This document shows, piece by piece, positions 1-7,494 of a stretch of 21,433 nt of DNA. Origin of the DNA: Thermoplasmata archaeon (lineage in GTDB: Archaea; Thermoplasmatota; Thermoplasmata; Thermoplasmatales; Thermoplasmataceae); assembly GCA_021826795.1 (NCBI GenBank), contig JAKAYM010000016.1, positions 1 through 21,433 on the forward strand. The letters run 5' to 3'. Under the pieces are notes generated by a model. That model was not told where the DNA came from and did no database searches. It was given only the letters and a program-made list of their open reading frames with translations. The position numbers and the translations under genes are program-made. Numbering within the stretch: position 1 is the first letter of the stretch; every line of letters begins with the position of its first letter.

Positions 1-250
1 TTCTTCCCAGAACGCTTGAATGTGTAATATGGCATAATAAGAGTAGTGTACCCACACTAATAAATATTTGCATTATTATTACCCTGCATATATCGATAAA
101 TGGCATGTATTCAACGACAAATGCCTTGAATAATAGTTGTGTACCCACATGGAAATAATGTGGAAACATTGCAATTTCATAGGTTTATAAAAATATTGAA
201 TCAGATAAATGTAAAGTCACGTAAAACTATAATAAATTTTTTAATTATTA
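1..250. other. Gene-free stretch downstream of carB
   Basis: I see no convincing reading frame or RNA gene here. The stretch is AT-rich and holds only the GTGTACCCACA repeat pair and weak hairpins. The T-rich run on the minus strand just after the carB stop codon (about 230-250) may serve as its transcription terminator. Confidence 0.5.
46..149. repeat. Short direct repeat GTGTACCCACA, two copies
   Basis: The 11-base word GTGTACCCACA occurs at 46-56 and again at 139-149, in the gene-free stretch after carB. Each copy is embedded in a different small hairpin. The first is TAGTGT/ACACTA around the loop ACCC (44-59). The second is CCACAT/ATGTGG around a 7-base loop (145-163). A loosely similar CTTGAAT word lies upstream of both copies. 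It could be the remnant of a small mobile element or two binding sites. No function can be assigned from the sequence. Confidence 0.4.
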
Positions 251-3200
251 TTAATAATAATCTCCGAGTTCCCTGATTCCGGTCTTTTTTCCAGACAATA
301 TGGCGTCAACAAGCTCCCCTGCAAATTTTATGTTCGTAATCAGGGGAATATCCTTTTTTATCCCAAGGTTCCTTATAGAAAAACCATCACGGATAGACCC
401 GTAGGATTCTGAGGGTGTGTTAATTATCATCGATATGTCCTCGCTCCTGATTATCTCACTCAAACCGGGAAGTCTCAGGTCTTTTACCCTGTAAACAACA
501 GTTGAAACCACACCAGCAGCTTTCAGGCTGCTGTATGTCCCTGGTGTTGCGTAGATCTTAATTCCATTCAGGCTTAATTTTCTGGCTATATCAATTGCCT
601 TTGGCTTGTCAGAATCCTTCACGGTGATTATAACAGATTTAAGCTCGAAATTATGTTTCATTATGCGTATAACCTTGGACATTGCCTCGTGGAAGGTCTT
701 GCCACAACACATGGCTTCGCCAGTTGATTTCATTTCAGGCCCCAGTATAACATCCATATCCCTGAACCTCTTGAATGGAAATACAGGCACCTTGATAAAA
801 TATGAGTTTGGTTCTTTATATGTTATATCAGGCTCGATTCCGATTATGGCCTTTATGCCGTAATCAATCCAGTTTATGCCGGTTGCTTTGGCAACGAATG
901 GAATCGATCTGGAGGATCTGGCGTTGAGTTCTATTACGTATATTTCTCCATCCTTTACTGCAACCTGCAGATTTGAAAGACCCAGCAAATTAAAGTTAAC
1001 CCTCAATTTTTCAACTATATCCTCTATTTTTTTTATCGTTGAGGTTTCTAGGAGATGTGGCCCAAGAACCATTGTAGCATCGCCTGAATGGGTGCCTGCC
1101 TCCTCAATATGCACAGATATGCCGGCTATAACTGACTTTTTACTGGATGAAATGAAATCTACATCTATTTCTACGGCGTTCTGAAGATATTTGCTCACAA
1201 GAACCGGAGAACCCGGTCTCTCTATGAACAGTTCACGGACACGTTCCTGAAGTATTCCATAGTCATATATAATATCCATTGCCCTTCCGCCTATGATGAA
1301 ACTTGACCTGATTATAACCGGCAGTTTAATGCTTCCTATTTTTTCCTCAAGCTCATTCATGTTTGAAGCTTCAATAAAATCAGGCTGTTTTATTCGGAGA
1401 TCTTTAAGGGCGGCAGAGAATTTTGTCCTCTCCTCAATTCTGAATATATTATCTGGTTGGGTACCTATCACAATATCCTTAAAAATCTTCGAAAGTCCGT
1501 CTGCCATATTTTGGCCTGTTTGCCCGGAGAACTGGATTATGATTCCCTGCGGTTTTTCCACTGAAACTATGTTTGATATATGCTCCAGGGTAATAGGTTC
1601 AAAGTAGAGCTTGTCTGAAATGTCGAAATCTGTTGATACTGTTTCAGGGTTGCTGTTAACCATTATTGCTTCAAAACCCATTTTCCTCAACGAAAGTATG
1701 GATTTCACAGCTCCGTAATCAAATTCTACACCCTGAGAAATCCTGTTAGGGCCTGACCCGATTACCATAATTTTTTTCCTTTGTGCTATCTTATTATCGC
1801 TGTATCTATCATATGATGAGTAAAGGTATGAAGTTTCTGATTCAAACTCAGCTGAGCAGGTATCGATGCTTTTATACACAGGAATTATACTTTCTTCCAG
1901 CCTGTACTTTATTATTTCCAGTACACTGATTTTAGAATAATATGAAATGGTTTCATCTGAGATACCGAGAATTTTCAGGTATTTGATATTTTCAGGCATC
2001 TTTCCCGGTTTGATTGTTGATATGCCATCGGCTATGTTCCGCATCTTTTCCACAAAAAATTCATCGTAACCCGACAGCTGTGATATTTCCGCAGATGATA
2101 TGCCCTGAAACAGGGCGTCAAAAATAGCAAATATTCTCTGATCGTTTGGAATTTTCATTAGTTCACGGGCTTTGTCAGTCGATGTGAACAGTCTCATTGG
2201 CACTGCCTGCTTTATATCCAGCGAAGATATGGACTTCATAAGGGCTTCCTCGAATGTCCTGCCAATTCCCATGGCCTCTCCGATAGACTTCATTTCTATT
2301 CCAATTTCCCTTTTTACCGAGAATTTATCAAAGGGCCATCTTGGAATTTTTACTGTTATGTAATCCATGGAAGGCTCGAATGCAGCGTACGTATTCTTAG
2401 TTACAGGATTTTTTATTTCGTTTATATTATAACCAACTGCAATCTTTGTGGATATTCTTGCTATCGGATATCCTGAAGCCTTGGAAGCAAGTGCAGATGA
2501 CCTTGATGTTCTGGGGTTCACCTCCACAACGTAATACTCATTTGTTGCCTGGTTAAGGGCGAACTGTATGTTGCATGATCCAATCACGCCAATTTCATTC
2601 ACTATGTGTATAGCTGAAGTTCTTAACTTCTGGTAATCATCGTTGCTTAATGTTAGGGATGGAGTGGTTACAATGCTCTCTCCGGTATGCACACCCATGG
2701 GATCCAGATTCTCCATATTGCATATGGAAATGCAGTTACCTGCATTGTCTCTCATCATTTCATACTCTATTTCTTTCAGTCCGAGAAGTGATTCGTCCAG
2801 TTCTACATTATCATCATGGACTGAAAAATAGTCATCGCAGTATGAAATTAATTCATCCCGGTTTCTTATTATAACACCACCTGATCCACCGAGTGAAAAG
2901 CCTGTTCTAAGTATTAATGGGTATTTTTTAATCCCGTCAATCATAGTTCTGTAATTTTCCTTTATAAGTGTATACGAATCGATTATGGGTTCTCCTATCT
3001 GCCTCATGAGATTGAAGAATTTTTTTCTATCCTCAGCCACCTCAATAGATGTTACAGGAGTACCCAGAACCTTTATTCCGTTTGATTTGAGTATACCAAG
3101 TTTGTCAAGCAGAATTACAAGGTTGAGTCCAACCTGCCCTCCCGTTGAGGGTAGAATTGAATCTATTTTTTCCTTTTTAATTATTTCTATTACACTTTCT

Positions 3201-3406
3201 GGGTCAACAGGTTCTATGTAAATTCTGTCAGCTATTTCAAGGTCGGTCTGTATAGTAGCAGGATTTGAATTAAGCAAAACAGTGCGGATTCCTTCCTCCT
3301 TCAGGGCAAGGCATGCCTGAGAACCGGAATAATCGAACTCGGCTGCCTGACCGATAACTATGGGACCTGAACCTATGACGAGTGTGCATTTTATATCTAT
3401 TTTCAT
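251..3406 (-). CDS. carB: Carbamoyl-phosphate synthase large subunit
   Basis: CarB makes carbamoyl phosphate from bicarbonate, ammonia and two ATP, using ammonia channelled from CarA, for pyrimidine and arginine synthesis in the cytoplasm. The protein shows the family's internal duplication. Each half opens with the same motif (VIGSGPIVIGQAAEFDYSG near residue 10, VIGSGPNRISQGVEFDYG near 550) and carries an ATP-grasp domain. A C-terminal MGS-like allosteric domain starts near residue 925 and contains YATPGTYSSL. The length is normal at about 1050 residues. I place the start at ATG 3406. A GTG at 3415 is in frame but sits inside AGGTGA, a good Shine-Dalgarno site five bases before the ATG. The gene follows carA with a single base between stop and start, so translation is probably coupled. 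Confidence 0.96.
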   Translation of the reverse strand: MKIDIKCTLVIGSGPIVIGQAAEFDYSGSQACLALKEEGIRTVLLNSNPATIQTDLEIADRIYIEPVDPESVIEIIKKEKIDSILPSTGGQVGLNLVILLDKLGILKSNGIKVLGTPVTSIEVAEDRKKFFNLMRQIGEPIIDSYTLIKENYRTMIDGIKKYPLILRTGFSLGGSGGVIIRNRDELISYCDDYFSVHDDNVELDESLLGLKEIEYEMMRDNAGNCISICNMENLDPMGVHTGESIVTTPSLTLSNDDYQKLRTSAIHIVNEIGVIGSCNIQFALNQATNEYYVVEVNPRTSRSSALASKASGYPIARISTKIAVGYNINEIKNPVTKNTYAAFEPSMDYITVKIPRWPFDKFSVKREIGIEMKSIGEAMGIGRTFEEALMKSISSLDIKQAVPMRLFTSTDKARELMKIPNDQRIFAIFDALFQGISSAEISQLSGYDEFFVEKMRNIADGISTIKPGKMPENIKYLKILGISDETISYYSKISVLEIIKYRLEESIIPVYKSIDTCSAEFESETSYLYSSYDRYSDNKIAQRKKIMVIGSGPNRISQGVEFDYGAVKSILSLRKMGFEAIMVNSNPETVSTDFDISDKLYFEPITLEHISNIVSVEKPQGIIIQFSGQTGQNMADGLSKIFKDIVIGTQPDNIFRIEERTKFSAALKDLRIKQPDFIEASNMNELEEKIGSIKLPVIIRSSFIIGGRAMDIIYDYGILQERVRELFIERPGSPVLVSKYLQNAVEIDVDFISSSKKSVIAGISVHIEEAGTHSGDATMVLGPHLLETSTIKKIEDIVEKLRVNFNLLGLSNLQVAVKDGEIYVIELNARSSRSIPFVAKATGINWIDYGIKAIIGIEPDITYKEPNSYFIKVPVFPFKRFRDMDVILGPEMKSTGEAMCCGKTFHEAMSKVIRIMKHNFELKSVIITVKDSDKPKAIDIARKLSLNGIKIYATPGTYSSLKAAGVVSTVVYRVKDLRLPGLSEIIRSEDISMIINTPSESYGSIRDGFSIRNLGIKKDIPLITNIKFAGELVDAILSGKKTGIRELGDYY

Positions 3407-3407
3407 A

Positions 3408-4454
3408 TCATTCACCTACAGCTTCCCTGACCTCATCAAAGAACCACGAACTATCATATGGACCTGGATACGCTTCAGGATGGAACTGCACTGAAAATAC
3501 AGGCAATTCCCTGTGCCTGATCATTTCAACCGTACCATCATTTATATCCTGACCCGTAACCGCCAGTCCTGTTCCCGATAATGATTCCTTATTCACTGCA
3601 TAACCGTGGTTATGTGACGTAATATACACTCTATTGCCTATACCAACAGCGTGATTTATCCCACGATGTCCATATTTCATTTTCTCAGTTTTTCCACCAA
3701 GGGAAAGCGCGATGAGTTGATTGCCCATGCAAACGCCCATTACAGGCATTTCCGAGGCTTTTTCCTTGATAAAAGCCCTCAGCGGTGCCAGTGATTCATG
3801 ATCCGGATCTCCCGGCCCGTTAGGGAGGAATATTGCATCATAATGGAATTTGATGGAATAGAAATCATAATTATAAGGAACAATATGGAGTGATGCGATT
3901 TCGCTCAGGCGCTTTACTAAGCTGTTTTTGGTTCCCACATCTATGAACAGGAATTCCTTTTTTCTGCCAGAATTATAATACTGATACTCCTTTCTTGATA
4001 CTTTAGAAACAAGATCCAGCTGCATAGTATCCTGAAAATTATCTGGAAATTCATTTTTATTACTGATATGAGCTCTCACGGTACCGTGTTTTCTGATTTT
4101 CTCCACAAGTTCTCTGGTATCTATTCCATCTATTGCAGGAATTTTATTTGCCTTCAGAAATTCATTGAATTCGATTCCATGGTTCCCGCCCTGCAGTAAA
4201 ATGTGCGCATCCTTTGTTATAAGTCCGGAAACCTGTACTTTATCTGACTCCATATGTTCCATGCTCACACTGTAATTTGCAATCTCAGGAAAGGCAAAGA
4301 TCAGAATTTGCCCGGCATATGATGGGTCAGTAATTGTTTCTAAATATCCAGACATTGATGTGGTAAAAACAAGTTCACCGTCTGTATCACCATCATAGCC
4401 ATATCCATAACCCTCATAGACCGTGCCATCTTCAAGTAACAAGTATTTTTTCAT
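3408..4454 (-). CDS. carA: Carbamoyl-phosphate synthase small (glutaminase) subunit
   Basis: CarA hydrolyses glutamine and passes ammonia to CarB. The N-terminal domain has the family signature TSMSGYLETITDPSYAGQI near residue 32. The C-terminal class I glutamine amidotransferase domain has PNGPGDPD (211-218) and the nucleophile Cys242 in GVCMGNQ. His325 and Glu327 in SVQFHPEAYPGP complete the triad. At 348 residues it is slightly shorter than the bacterial subunit (about 380). It is the first gene of the carAB operon. The upstream minus strand has a TATA-like AATATAT about 33-40 bases before the ATG, and AAGGT five bases before it, so this gene may have a short leader. Confidence 0.96.
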   Translation of the reverse strand: MKKYLLLEDGTVYEGYGYGYDGDTDGELVFTTSMSGYLETITDPSYAGQILIFAFPEIANYSVSMEHMESDKVQVSGLITKDAHILLQGGNHGIEFNEFLKANKIPAIDGIDTRELVEKIRKHGTVRAHISNKNEFPDNFQDTMQLDLVSKVSRKEYQYYNSGRKKEFLFIDVGTKNSLVKRLSEIASLHIVPYNYDFYSIKFHYDAIFLPNGPGDPDHESLAPLRAFIKEKASEMPVMGVCMGNQLIALSLGGKTEKMKYGHRGINHAVGIGNRVYITSHNHGYAVNKESLSGTGLAVTGQDINDGTVEMIRHRELPVFSVQFHPEAYPGPYDSSWFFDEVREAVGE

Positions 4455-4647
4455 TTAAACCTTAAAAAACCTAATCTCAACATATGATATATTATTTTTC
4501 ATTATATTTTATAATTATCTTGCTGTAACTGTTAATGAATTGCAAAAAATATATAATATATAATTTAAACTAAATTCGTTTATATTTACGACATTACTGA
4601 CATTGATAATAACATTAAGTTAATAAACAGTTTTTTAATAAACATTT
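4455..4647. promoter_or_regulatory. Divergent promoter region between carA and the DUF3834-like gene
   Basis: This 193-base, very AT-rich gap separates two genes that point away from each other. A TATA-like run (AATATAT read on the minus strand, 4487-4494) lies before carA. On the plus strand TTAATAAA (4619-4626) lies 22-29 bases before the start at 4648, the right distance for a leaderless transcript. A further AT-only stretch, ATATATAATATATAATTTAAA, covers about 4549-4569; whether it is a second promoter cannot be told. Confidence 0.45.
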
Positions 4648-5325
4648 ATGAAAGTTATTGCAGCTCCTGGACCGGTTTGCTACCCATTAGTGGCAGCCAT
4701 GATGGAAAGAAAGGATATAGAAATAGAATTCAAAAAATCTTCCGATATGGGAGATAAAAAGCCCGATGTTGTGCTTGATTCCACTGTTTCCCTTGTAAAA
4801 AGTGGATTGCCAATAGATTATGTGACAATTGAAAACCTATCCAGGGTCGCTCCGAAGCTCGGCTATAAAATAGGAATGACCAGAAAGGGTGGTGCCTCTG
4901 ATATACTCTTCAGGGCGTACGTTGGCGAAACTGGCAAGGATGTAAAAATACAGTATTTCGAGGGCATGGGTGAGCTCATGGACGCAATGAATGGTAACCA
5001 GGTGGATACAGTAGTAGTGCCTGCAATGGACAGTGCCGGAATAAGTATAGAGGAATACTTCAAGAAAAACAACATAGTTATCCCTGGAAGTTGCGGTGCC
5101 ACGGTGTACAGTAGCGAGAAGGACTTCGTGGATGCTTATAATTTGGGAATAAAACTTATCAGAGAAAAACCAGAAGAAGCCGCTAAATTTATTGTGGCCC
5201 ATTTGCCAATGCAATTCCCGGAACAATTTATAGTGAATACTATGAAAAACTCCGATCTTAATGTGCATAAACCGGGAAATTATGATGAATTCGCGAGATT
5301 GGTAAAAAAATATTCGTCAGAATGA
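4648..5325 (+). CDS. Solute-binding-like protein, DUF3834 type, function unknown
   Basis: The 225-residue product resembles archaeal proteins grouped as DUF3834, which look related to type 2 periplasmic solute-binding proteins; this assignment is from memory of the family. The order of elements fits one two-lobed binding protein. It opens with a strand and glycine turn (VIAAPGPVCYPLVAAMM), then DVVLDSTVSLVKSGLPIDYV near residue 40. GKDVKIQYFEGMGELMDAM near 97 and VDTVVVPAMDSAG near 118 follow. There is no signal peptide, lipobox or membrane segment, so the protein should be cytoplasmic, unlike transport-linked relatives. No ABC permease lies beside it. It is a single gene with its own promoter and a possible terminator hairpin just after it. 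A ligand-sensing or metabolite-binding role is possible but unproven. Confidence 0.75.
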   Translation: MKVIAAPGPVCYPLVAAMMERKDIEIEFKKSSDMGDKKPDVVLDSTVSLVKSGLPIDYVTIENLSRVAPKLGYKIGMTRKGGASDILFRAYVGETGKDVKIQYFEGMGELMDAMNGNQVDTVVVPAMDSAGISIEEYFKKNNIVIPGSCGATVYSSEKDFVDAYNLGIKLIREKPEEAAKFIVAHLPMQFPEQFIVNTMKNSDLNVHKPGNYDEFARLVKKYSSE

Positions 5326-5341
5326 GATAAAATTCTTAAAA

Positions 5342-5370
5342 AGAACAAATAGTTTTAATTTGTTTTATTG
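5342..5370 (+). terminator. Possible terminator hairpin after the DUF3834-like gene
   Basis: AACAAAT (5344-5350) and ATTTGTT (5358-5364) form a perfect 7-base inverted repeat around a 7-base loop, extendable by a G-U and an A-U pair. It is followed by TTATTG and lies 17 bases after the stop codon. Archaeal termination needs mainly a U-tract, so the hairpin itself may be incidental. Confidence 0.35.
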
Positions 5371-5373
5371 AAT

Positions 5374-5382
5374 TATTATATA
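5374..5382 (+). promoter_or_regulatory. TATA-like box for the ACT-domain regulator gene
   Basis: ATTATATAC lies 23-31 bases before the ATG at 5405, so transcription should begin at or next to the start codon. Confidence 0.5.
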
Positions 5383-5404
5383 CTTAATTCACATTAGAGG
5401 TTTT

Positions 5405-5917
5405 ATGTGGGACTACATCAATGAAATATTCGAGGGATATCCGGCTGAAATGAAGGTTATACAGAGAATGACAGAAATTGGGATATCTGTAAAAATATTA
5501 TATGACGAGCCAAAGCTGTTCTGTGATGAAATAGAGATAAAGCCTAATTCCATTGCAAGGGCATATCATGTTGATAGAAGGGTAATTGTAAATCTTATTC
5601 AGAAAGTTATCAGTGATAAGAAACTTTATGAATTTTTCAGCAACCTTTCGCCTGTTTCAAATTTTGAAAATTCAGGGTCAAAAATTGGTTTTGGAGTTAT
5701 AGAGATTATTCCCGTTGATGCTTCAAAACCTGGAATAATATCCGGGGTGATGAATATTCTTGCAAACAATAATATTTCTGTTAGGCAGGTAATCACAGAT
5801 GACCCGGACCTCATAGACAATCCCAGGGCAATAGTAGTAACAACCGAAGCTGTTACTGGTACAGTGCTCAACGAAATAAAAAAAGTTAACGGTGTAAAGG
5901 CTGTTCTTTTACTTTAA
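5405..5917 (+). CDS. Predicted amino-acid metabolism regulator with HTH and ACT domains
   Basis: This 170-residue protein matches the archaeal family described as a regulator of amino acid metabolism containing an ACT domain (COG2150 type). Residues 46-78 have the pattern of a helix-turn-helix (IKPNSIARAYHVDRRVIVNL, then a following helix), which would bind DNA. Residues 97-170 form an ACT domain: a first strand GVIEIIPVD, the ligand-turn segment SKPGIISGVMNILANNNIS, and RAIVVTTEAV in a later strand. ACT domains usually bind amino acids, but the ligand here is unknown. The gene stands alone with a promoter set for a leaderless transcript. AGAGGT just before the start looks like a Shine-Dalgarno site but would mostly lie upstream of the RNA start. 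The gene ends tail to tail with purK, with a 4-base overlap. Confidence 0.8.
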   Translation: MWDYINEIFEGYPAEMKVIQRMTEIGISVKILYDEPKLFCDEIEIKPNSIARAYHVDRRVIVNLIQKVISDKKLYEFFSNLSPVSNFENSGSKIGFGVIEIIPVDASKPGIISGVMNILANNNISVRQVITDDPDLIDNPRAIVVTTEAVTGTVLNEIKKVNGVKAVLLL

Positions 5918-6990
5918 ATAAAATCTTTCAGATTATCTCCATATAATATGCCCATTATTTCCTTTATTTTTTCCTGAACTTCCACGTATGTATCGCCGTA
6001 AACGTTAACATGTCCCATCTTTCTCTTGCGCCTGACCTCATTTTTATGATACCAGTATAAATTAGTTTTACCAAGTTCCAGGATTCTGGATATCTTTCCA
6101 TCCACACCAGTGCCTATAATGTTTACAATGCCTGAGGGTACAAAAAGGTCTGGTCTTACAGCATCCATTCCCGACACCGCAAGTATATGCTCCTCAAACT
6201 GTGAAATTGAACTCCCGGTAAGGGTATGATGGCCGGTGTTGTGTACTCTTGGTGCATATTCATTTATTATCACATTATCATTCTTTACGTAGTATTCAAT
6301 GCCCATAACACCTATATATTCAAGAGATTCCATGAGCCTTTTTGCTATATCAATCATTTCAAGGGTATTTTTTACTGGAGATATGTTGTATATGAGAATA
6401 CCATTCTGGTTATAATTAAAGGAGGGTTCAAAATTGTAAAACTTTCCCTTTTGATCCCTAACAGCAATTATAGAGGCTTCATAATCATAATCGATGAATT
6501 CCTCTATTACATATGGCATATCTGGATGATTTTCATATTCTGTATCAGGATTTATATAATACTGGTTTTTCCCATCATATCCGCCCATGCAACTTTTTAT
6601 TACGGCTTTGTGAAATAATTTCGCCTTGCCAAATGCTTCTTTGTAGGTTTCAGCATATTTATAATTGGCTATGGGAAAATTATGCTCATTGAGGAATTTT
6701 TTTTCTAGTGACCTGTCTTTTTTTAGCTCAACAGCTTTCTTTGACGGGCGCAATTTACCCTGCTCTTCAGCGTAATCAAGAATTTCACTGCTTATATGTT
6801 CGAATTCGTATGTAACATAATCACAGGCATCCACAAATTCTTTATAATCTGAAACATCGTAGAATTTATCAGCTATCTCTGAAGATGGCCCTCTGTTATC
6901 ATCTATTACATAAAATTCTATAGGATACCTCCGCATTGCGTTTATCATCATGTATCCCAGCTGACCTGATCCAATAATTCCTATTTTCAT
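5914..6990 (-). CDS. purK: 5-(carboxyamino)imidazole ribonucleotide synthase
   Basis: PurK uses ATP and bicarbonate to carboxylate AIR on nitrogen, giving N5-CAIR for PurE in purine synthesis. The N-terminus [16 protein letters not shown] is the family's nucleotide-fold signature. Later landmarks are VTYEFEHIS near residue 58, [13 protein letters not shown] near 133 (ATP-grasp loop), [16 protein letters not shown] near 160, and [18 protein letters not shown] near 248, which carries typical PurK residues. The length of 358 is normal. The start ATG overlaps the purE stop as ATGA, so purE and purK are one coupled unit. The stop overlaps that of the opposing regulator gene. Confidence 0.95.
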   Translation of the reverse strand: MKIGIIGSGQLGYMMINAMRRYPIEFYVIDDNRGPSSEIADKFYDVSDYKEFVDACDYVTYEFEHISSEILDYAEEQGKLRPSKKAVELKKDRSLEKKFLNEHNFPIANYKYAETYKEAFGKAKLFHKAVIKSCMGGYDGKNQYYINPDTEYENHPDMPYVIEEFIDYDYEASIIAVRDQKGKFYNFEPSFNYNQNGILIYNISPVKNTLEMIDIAKRLMESLEYIGVMGIEYYVKNDNVIINEYAPRVHNTGHHTLTGSSISQFEEHILAVSGMDAVRPDLFVPSGIVNIIGTGVDGKISRILELGKTNLYWYHKNEVRRKRKMGHVNVYGDTYVEVQEKIKEIMGILYGDNLKDFI

Positions 6991-7454
6991 AATTTATCAC
7001 TGAGTACAGAATCTCTTTGCTTTGATACGAAGTCATCAAGCATTTCCCTGATCTTTGGATATTTTATTGATAGAATTCTAAGGGCAAGCAAAGCTGCGTT
7101 TCGAGCTCCATTGATTGACACAGTCGCAACCGGTACCCCGGGGGGCATCTGAACAATGGAAAGCAATGAATCCATTCCATTAAGTGATTTTGACTGAATA
7201 GGAACACCTATTACCGGAAGTGTTGTCATAGCTGCCACCATACCGGGCAGATGTGCTGCTCCTCCTGCACCTGCTATTATTACCTCTATATTGTTCTTTA
7301 TTGCGTCCTGTGCATACTGGAGCATAAACTCAGGTGTCCTGTGAGCTGAAACCACCCGGTATTCAACCTCAATGCCAAAATTCTTTAATTCTTCCACAGC
7401 TGTCTCCATTACAGGAAAATCTGTTTTGCTTCCCATGATTACTGCCACTTTCAT
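6987..7454 (-). CDS. purE: N5-CAIR mutase (phosphoribosylaminoimidazole carboxylase, catalytic subunit)
   Basis: PurE moves the carboxyl group of N5-CAIR to carbon, giving CAIR. The family motifs are clear. [10 protein letters not shown] near residue 8 binds the phosphate, SAHRTPEF (60-67) holds the active-site histidine, and [15 protein letters not shown] near 101 is the second conserved loop. [14 protein letters not shown] near 132 is the subunit-contact helix. The length of 155 fits a class I PurE, which needs PurK, and purK follows directly with a 4-base overlap. The promoter lies in the 40-base gap after the flavoprotein gene. Confidence 0.96.
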   Translation of the reverse strand: MKVAVIMGSKTDFPVMETAVEELKNFGIEVEYRVVSAHRTPEFMLQYAQDAIKNNIEVIIAGAGGAAHLPGMVAAMTTLPVIGVPIQSKSLNGMDSLLSIVQMPPGVPVATVSINGARNAALLALRILSIKYPKIREMLDDFVSKQRDSVLSDKL

Positions 7455-7471
7455 AATGGATTATAGAGACG

Positions 7472-7484
7472 ATATTTATAAAAA
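7472..7484 (-). promoter_or_regulatory. TATA-like box for purE-purK
   Basis: On the minus strand TTTTTATAAATAT lies 18-30 bases before the purE ATG at 7454. This is the spacing of an archaeal box A feeding a leaderless or nearly leaderless transcript. Confidence 0.5.
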
Positions 7485-7494
7485 TTTAGAAAAA

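Noticed and set aside
1..250. A CRISPR array or tRNA gene in the left gap
   Set aside because: There are only two copies of an 11-base word, with no regular spacers, and no cloverleaf or TTC-loop signature on either strand.
606..3221. Several plus-strand frames of 60-100 codons opposite carB
   Set aside because: They are antisense shadows of a strongly conserved gene and have no recognisable domains.
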